From a bacterium Ga0077546 (GTDB lineage: Bacteria; Cyanobacteriota; Vampirovibrionia; Obscuribacterales; Obscuribacteraceae): a stretch of 26,135 nt of DNA. Both the position numbers and the translations under genes were made by a program. This document shows, piece by piece, positions 24,094 through 26,135 of this stretch. How positions within the stretch are numbered: position 1 is the first letter of the stretch; every line of letters begins with the position of its first letter. The stretch is taken from NCBI GenBank assembly GCA_001464165.1, contig LNEX01000131.1, positions 1 to 26,135 of the forward strand. The letters run 5' to 3'. The notes below the pieces were generated by a model that saw only the letters and a program-made list of their open reading frames with translations, did not search any database and was not told the origin of the DNA.

Positions 24094-24113
24094 AAGACAG
24101 GGGGGGGTGTCTT
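24094..24113. promoter_or_regulatory. Inverted repeat around a G8 tract upstream of the 82-aa gene
   Basis: AAGACA, eight G (24100-24107), TGTCTT: a perfect 6-bp inverted repeat whose whole loop is a homopolymer, 14 bases before the ATG at 24080. The partial unit GTCTT is repeated once more outside. It could be an operator or 5'-UTR hairpin, and G8 is prone to slippage. Confidence 0.4.
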
Positions 24114-24164
24114 GTCTTAAATTAACAAGGCGTTCTTACTGATTTGTGACTAATTTTCGCTAGG

Positions 24165-24476
24165 TTATGAGCGGTCGGTGCGGCCTCGGCCGTCGTAGAG
24201 CAATCGCTCTAATGGTTTGCCGTCGATTAAGTGCTCCACCAATTGCTCTGCATCTGTTGGCTTGACGTGGGCGTACCAGGTACTTTCAGGATAGACAACT
24301 ACCATCGGGCCGTTGCCGCACTGGTCGAAGCAGCCAGCTTTGTTGATGCGAATCCGTCCTTTGAGGCCGCGAGCAACTACCTCTTGGCGCAGGGCCGAGC
24401 AGACTTCTTCACCACCATCTTTTGAGCAAACTTTGCCTGAAGTACAGACAAACACATGCTTTTCAAAGATTTCCAT
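24165..24476 (-). CDS. Thioredoxin-like [2Fe-2S] ferredoxin
   Basis: 103 aa. The family signature is clear: KHVFVCTSGKVC at the N-terminus, later AGCFDQCGNGPMVVVYPE, giving the Cys ligands of the thioredoxin-fold ferredoxins (Shethna-type/Aquifex Fd4), followed by WYAHVKPTDAEQLVEHL. It is an electron carrier; the partner is unknown because no redox enzyme adjoins it. NuoE shares the fold but has an extra N-terminal helical domain absent here. I chose ATG 24476 because GGGGAA lies upstream and the protein then starts where relatives do. An in-frame TTG at 24497 would add seven residues. It is divergent from the rplJL unit. Confidence 0.9.
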   Translation of the reverse strand: MEIFEKHVFVCTSGKVCSKDGGEEVCSALRQEVVARGLKGRIRINKAGCFDQCGNGPMVVVYPESTWYAHVKPTDAEQLVEHLIDGKPLERLLYDGRGRTDRS

Positions 24477-24543
24477 TGAATCGTTCCCCGAGAACAAATT
24501 TTGAGATATTTTTCCTTGAATTGTTACATCAAAATGAGTTTTC

Positions 24544-24572
24544 TTGACGACAGCTCAATATAACGCGAGAAT
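24544..24572 (+). promoter_or_regulatory. Candidate promoter of the rplJ-rplL unit
   Basis: TTGACG (24544-24549), a 17-bp spacer, then GAGAAT (24567-24572, four of six to TATAAT). It would give a leader of about 275 nt before rplJ, enough to include all the structures described below. By-eye match only. Confidence 0.35.
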
Positions 24573-24579
24573 TTGGCCT

Positions 24580-24607
24580 GCATCTAGCAGATTAAACTGT
24601 TAGATGC
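24580..24607 (+). promoter_or_regulatory. Hairpin in the rplJ leader
   Basis: GCATCTAGCAG / CTGTTAGATGC form an 11-bp stem with one G-U and an ATTAAA loop. A second stem, ACTCCC / GGGAGT, follows at 24636-24659. Both precede the three-way junction; they may stabilise the 5' end of the message or be part of the leader fold. Confidence 0.5.
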
Positions 24608-24694
24608 TATTAACTAAGGCCGCAGACAGTATGGTACTCCCAAAAGCAATGGCGGGAGTTTAATGAATCCTCTTTACGAGGGTCGCCTACTTGA

Positions 24695-24780
24695 GGTCAC
24701 AAATTCGACTTTGTTAAAACAGTCGTTTGCGAGAGCTTCTCTCGTCCTTGTGATCCCGGCATTTGTCGGGTTTTCTTTTT
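24695..24780 (+). promoter_or_regulatory. Ribosomal protein L10-type leader (three-way junction)
   Basis: Nested pairings form a three-way junction: closing stem GGTCACAA (24695-24702) with TTGTGATC (24748-24755, one G-U); hairpin CGACT-10 nt-AGTCG (24706-24725); hairpin CGAGAG-CTT-CTCTCG (24730-24744). The closing arm touches a terminator at 24755-24780. In other bacteria L10, with L7/L12, binds such a leader and represses rplJL. Structure and place fit; it is not confirmed by a covariance search. Confidence 0.65.
24755..24780 (+). terminator. Attenuator in the rplJ leader
   Basis: CCCGGC-ATTT-GTCGGG, a 6-bp stem with one G-U, is followed by TTTTCTTTTT, 74 bp before the rplJ start. It shares its first base with the closing stem of the junction, so folding of one may affect the other. 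A terminator here, inside a leader, points to premature termination control. Confidence 0.65.
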
Positions 24781-24853
24781 GGAAGACCTTTGCAGATGTC
24801 ATGAGCGTACTTAGCATCCGTTATCTATGTGGAGGCGACTCCAGGAGATCTAA

Positions 24854-25381
24854 ATGCCAACCAGAGAATTTAAGGCCGGGGTAATCAAAGACCTCGAATC
24901 TATCTTCGTTGAAGGCAAGGTCGCTATCGTCGCTGACCTGAATGGGTACACGGTGGCTGAGTTGACTCAGTTCAGACGTTCTCTTGATAAGCAAGGGGCA
25001 AAATGTCGTGTAGCAAAAAACACTTTGGTGAAAATTGCTACAGAAAAGACTGAGTTCAAAGCAATCGCCGAACTCGCTAAGGGACCAACAACCGTAGTGG
25101 TTGGATACGATGACCCAGCAGCCCCTGCTAAAGCTGTCGTTGATTTCATCAAGACAATGAAAAAGGGTTCCGTCAAAGGCGGAGTGCTGGATGGTCAATC
25201 TCTTTCAATTGAAGAAGTGAAAGGACTGGCCGAACTACCATCGAAAGAGCAATTGCTCTCATCCATTATGGGTGGTCTTGATTCTGGAGCCAGAAATATT
25301 GCTGGCATCTTGAACGCAGTGATTAGAGACATTGCAGTCCTCGTAGAAGAGGTCGCAAAGAAGAAAGACGAAGCAGCCTAA
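24854..25381 (+). CDS. rplJ: 50S ribosomal protein L10
   Basis: 175 aa, normal length. The N-terminal domain that binds 23S rRNA is recognisable from KAGVIKDLESIF, VAIVADLNGYTVAELTQFRRSL and AKCRVAKNTLVKIA, then KGPTTVVVGYDDPAAPAKAV. The C-terminal helix (about 140-172) that carries the L7/L12 dimers is present. It forms the base of the ribosomal stalk that recruits translation factors. AGGAGA lies six bases before the ATG. It is preceded by the structured leader and not by rplK/rplA, the usual upstream neighbours. Confidence 0.97.
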   Translation: MPTREFKAGVIKDLESIFVEGKVAIVADLNGYTVAELTQFRRSLDKQGAKCRVAKNTLVKIATEKTEFKAIAELAKGPTTVVVGYDDPAAPAKAVVDFIKTMKKGSVKGGVLDGQSLSIEEVKGLAELPSKEQLLSSIMGGLDSGARNIAGILNAVIRDIAVLVEEVAKKKDEAA

Positions 25382-25427
25382 GCCGTGCTTAAGCCGCAAA
25401 TAACTGTATTAAGGAGAGATTTTTAAA

Positions 25428-25811
25428 ATGGCTACTAAAATGTCAACCGCTGAACTAATTGAAGTAATCGGCAACTTGACCCTTCTTGAAGCTGCTGAGC
25501 TCAAGAAACAAATGGAAGAAACCTTCGGCGTAACAGCTGCAGCTCCTATGGCTTTCGCTCCTGCCGCTGGCGGCGCTGGCGCAGCAGCTGTAGAAGAGAA
25601 GACTGAATTCGACGTTATCTTGGCCGGAGTTGGCGACAAGAAAATCGAAGTTCTGAAAATCGTTCGCGAAGTAACCGGCCTAGGCTTGAAAGAAGCCAAA
25701 GACTTGGTTGATTCAGCTCCTAAGACTTTGAAAGAGAAAGTTAAGAAGGAAGAAGCTGAAGATATGAAGAAGAAGATCGAAGCCGCTGGCGCTAAGGTCG
25801 AAATCAAATAG
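25428..25811 (+). CDS. rplL: 50S ribosomal protein L7/L12
   Basis: 127 aa, standard length. The N-terminal dimerisation helices ([22 protein letters not shown]) are followed by an Ala/Gly/Pro flexible hinge at about 37-60 and the globular factor-binding domain ([42 protein letters not shown]). Several dimers sit on L10 as the mobile stalk that stimulates EF-G and EF-Tu GTPase. AAGGAG precedes the ATG by about nine bases, a strong site as expected for a protein made in excess. It lies 46 bp after rplJ. A 5-bp hairpin CCTGA/TCAGG follows at about 25840-25855, without a T-run. Confidence 0.98.
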   Translation: MATKMSTAELIEVIGNLTLLEAAELKKQMEETFGVTAAAPMAFAPAAGGAGAAAVEEKTEFDVILAGVGDKKIEVLKIVREVTGLGLKEAKDLVDSAPKTLKEKVKKEEAEDMKKKIEAAGAKVEIK

Positions 25812-25872
25812 TTGCCATTGGGCAGGGTGTATGATCTAACCTGAAAATATCAGGAACACGGATATTCAACTT

Positions 25873-26135
25873 ATGCGCTGTCCAAATTGTGGTACCTATC
25901 ATCCTTCTCAGTATCAGAACTGTGTCTCTTGTGGACAAGAGTTCTATGTCGAAGAAGAAATTGCAGAGACGGCTCCGCTATCTGATTCAGCTCAAGCTGA
26001 AGTTGGTATGGGAGCCGTCTCTCAACATAATTCTCAATCTCAAGTACGTAGAGATTACGCCGATCCCGACTATATTCCACCAGCCTCTGAACCCTTTGCT
26101 CAAGTGCGTTATGACGTCTCGCGCAAAGATTCTGG
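25873..26135 (+). CDS. Zinc-ribbon protein, N-terminal part (runs off the window)
   Basis: The first 87 codons of a protein starting MRCPNCGTYH, then NCVSCGQEF: two CxxC knuckles that form a zinc ribbon. After it comes an acidic, Gln/Ser-rich, probably disordered linker with a DYADPDYIPP segment. No other domain is visible before the edge. There is no good Shine-Dalgarno sequence near the ATG, but it is the only start before the ribbon. Its place 61 bp after rplL is where rpoB usually begins. Proteins with this plan often have a membrane helix and a second domain later on, which cannot be checked here. Confidence 0.7.
   Translation, partial: MRCPNCGTYHPSQYQNCVSCGQEFYVEEEIAETAPLSDSAQAEVGMGAVSQHNSQSQVRRDYADPDYIPPASEPFAQVRYDVSRKDS

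Noticed and set aside
24663..24884. 73-codon plus-strand frame just before rplJ
   Set aside because: It runs through the L10 leader stems and attenuator and overlaps the rplJ start in another frame; the RNA structure explains the sequence.

Overview
This window is ordinary bacterial chromosome with dense genes on both strands. There is no prophage, CRISPR array, transposase or tRNA that I can see. The gene mix is a Cys synthase tail, primary sigma factor, UvrB, TatA, GlyS, ribosomal L10/L7-L12, a WG-repeat lipoprotein and several lineage-specific secreted proteins. With a moderate GC content and a short cyanobacterial/firmicute-style primary sigma factor, this is what I would expect of a non-photosynthetic relative of Cyanobacteria (Melainabacteria/Vampirovibrionia, Obscuribacter-like). 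That placement is inference from gene style, not a computed result.

Layout. 1-5.9 kb: the 3' end of cysK; a PH-domain membrane protein; a two-domain trypsin-like serine protease gene split by two frameshifts; a delta-9-type fatty acid desaturase; and two unrecognised secreted proteins. 5.9-11.6 kb (minus strand): asnB, then a GAF-REC-GAF-GGDEF-HD-GYP cyclic-di-GMP enzyme, then an alpha/beta hydrolase, closely spaced and probably co-transcribed. 11.6-12.7 kb (plus): a 3-methyladenine DNA glycosylase gene broken by a perfect 59-bp inverted copy of its own 5' end, then a VanZ-like gene. 12.6-15.3 kb (minus): a single-pass membrane protein and rpoD with a strong terminator between them, and a 367-bp rpoD upstream region. 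15.3-21.6 kb (minus): glyS, a secreted hydrolase-fold protein with Asp at the nucleophile position, tatA and uvrB, tightly packed. 21.8-23.2 kb (plus): WG-repeat lipoprotein. 23.2-24.5 kb: a gene-poor stretch with a candidate minus-strand small RNA, an 82-aa gene and a thioredoxin-like [2Fe-2S] ferredoxin. 24.5-26.1 kb (plus): an L10-type structured leader with attenuator, rplJ, rplL and the start of a zinc-ribbon protein.

How the genes work together. Most are housekeeping: transcription (rpoD), translation (glyS, rplJL), repair (uvrB, mpg), secretion (tatA), membrane lipid unsaturation and amino acid synthesis (cysK, asnB). The signalling element is the bifunctional c-di-GMP protein, whose receiver domain looks unable to be phosphorylated in the usual way.

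I did not find a recognisable new multi-gene system. The most distinctive signals are the 59-bp inverted duplication that destroys mpg, the frame-broken protease with a dead second domain, the Asp-nucleophile hydrolase, the degenerate receiver in the c-di-GMP protein, and the candidate small RNA with a GCAA-capped terminator. Two broken genes in one window also leave room for assembly or sequencing errors.
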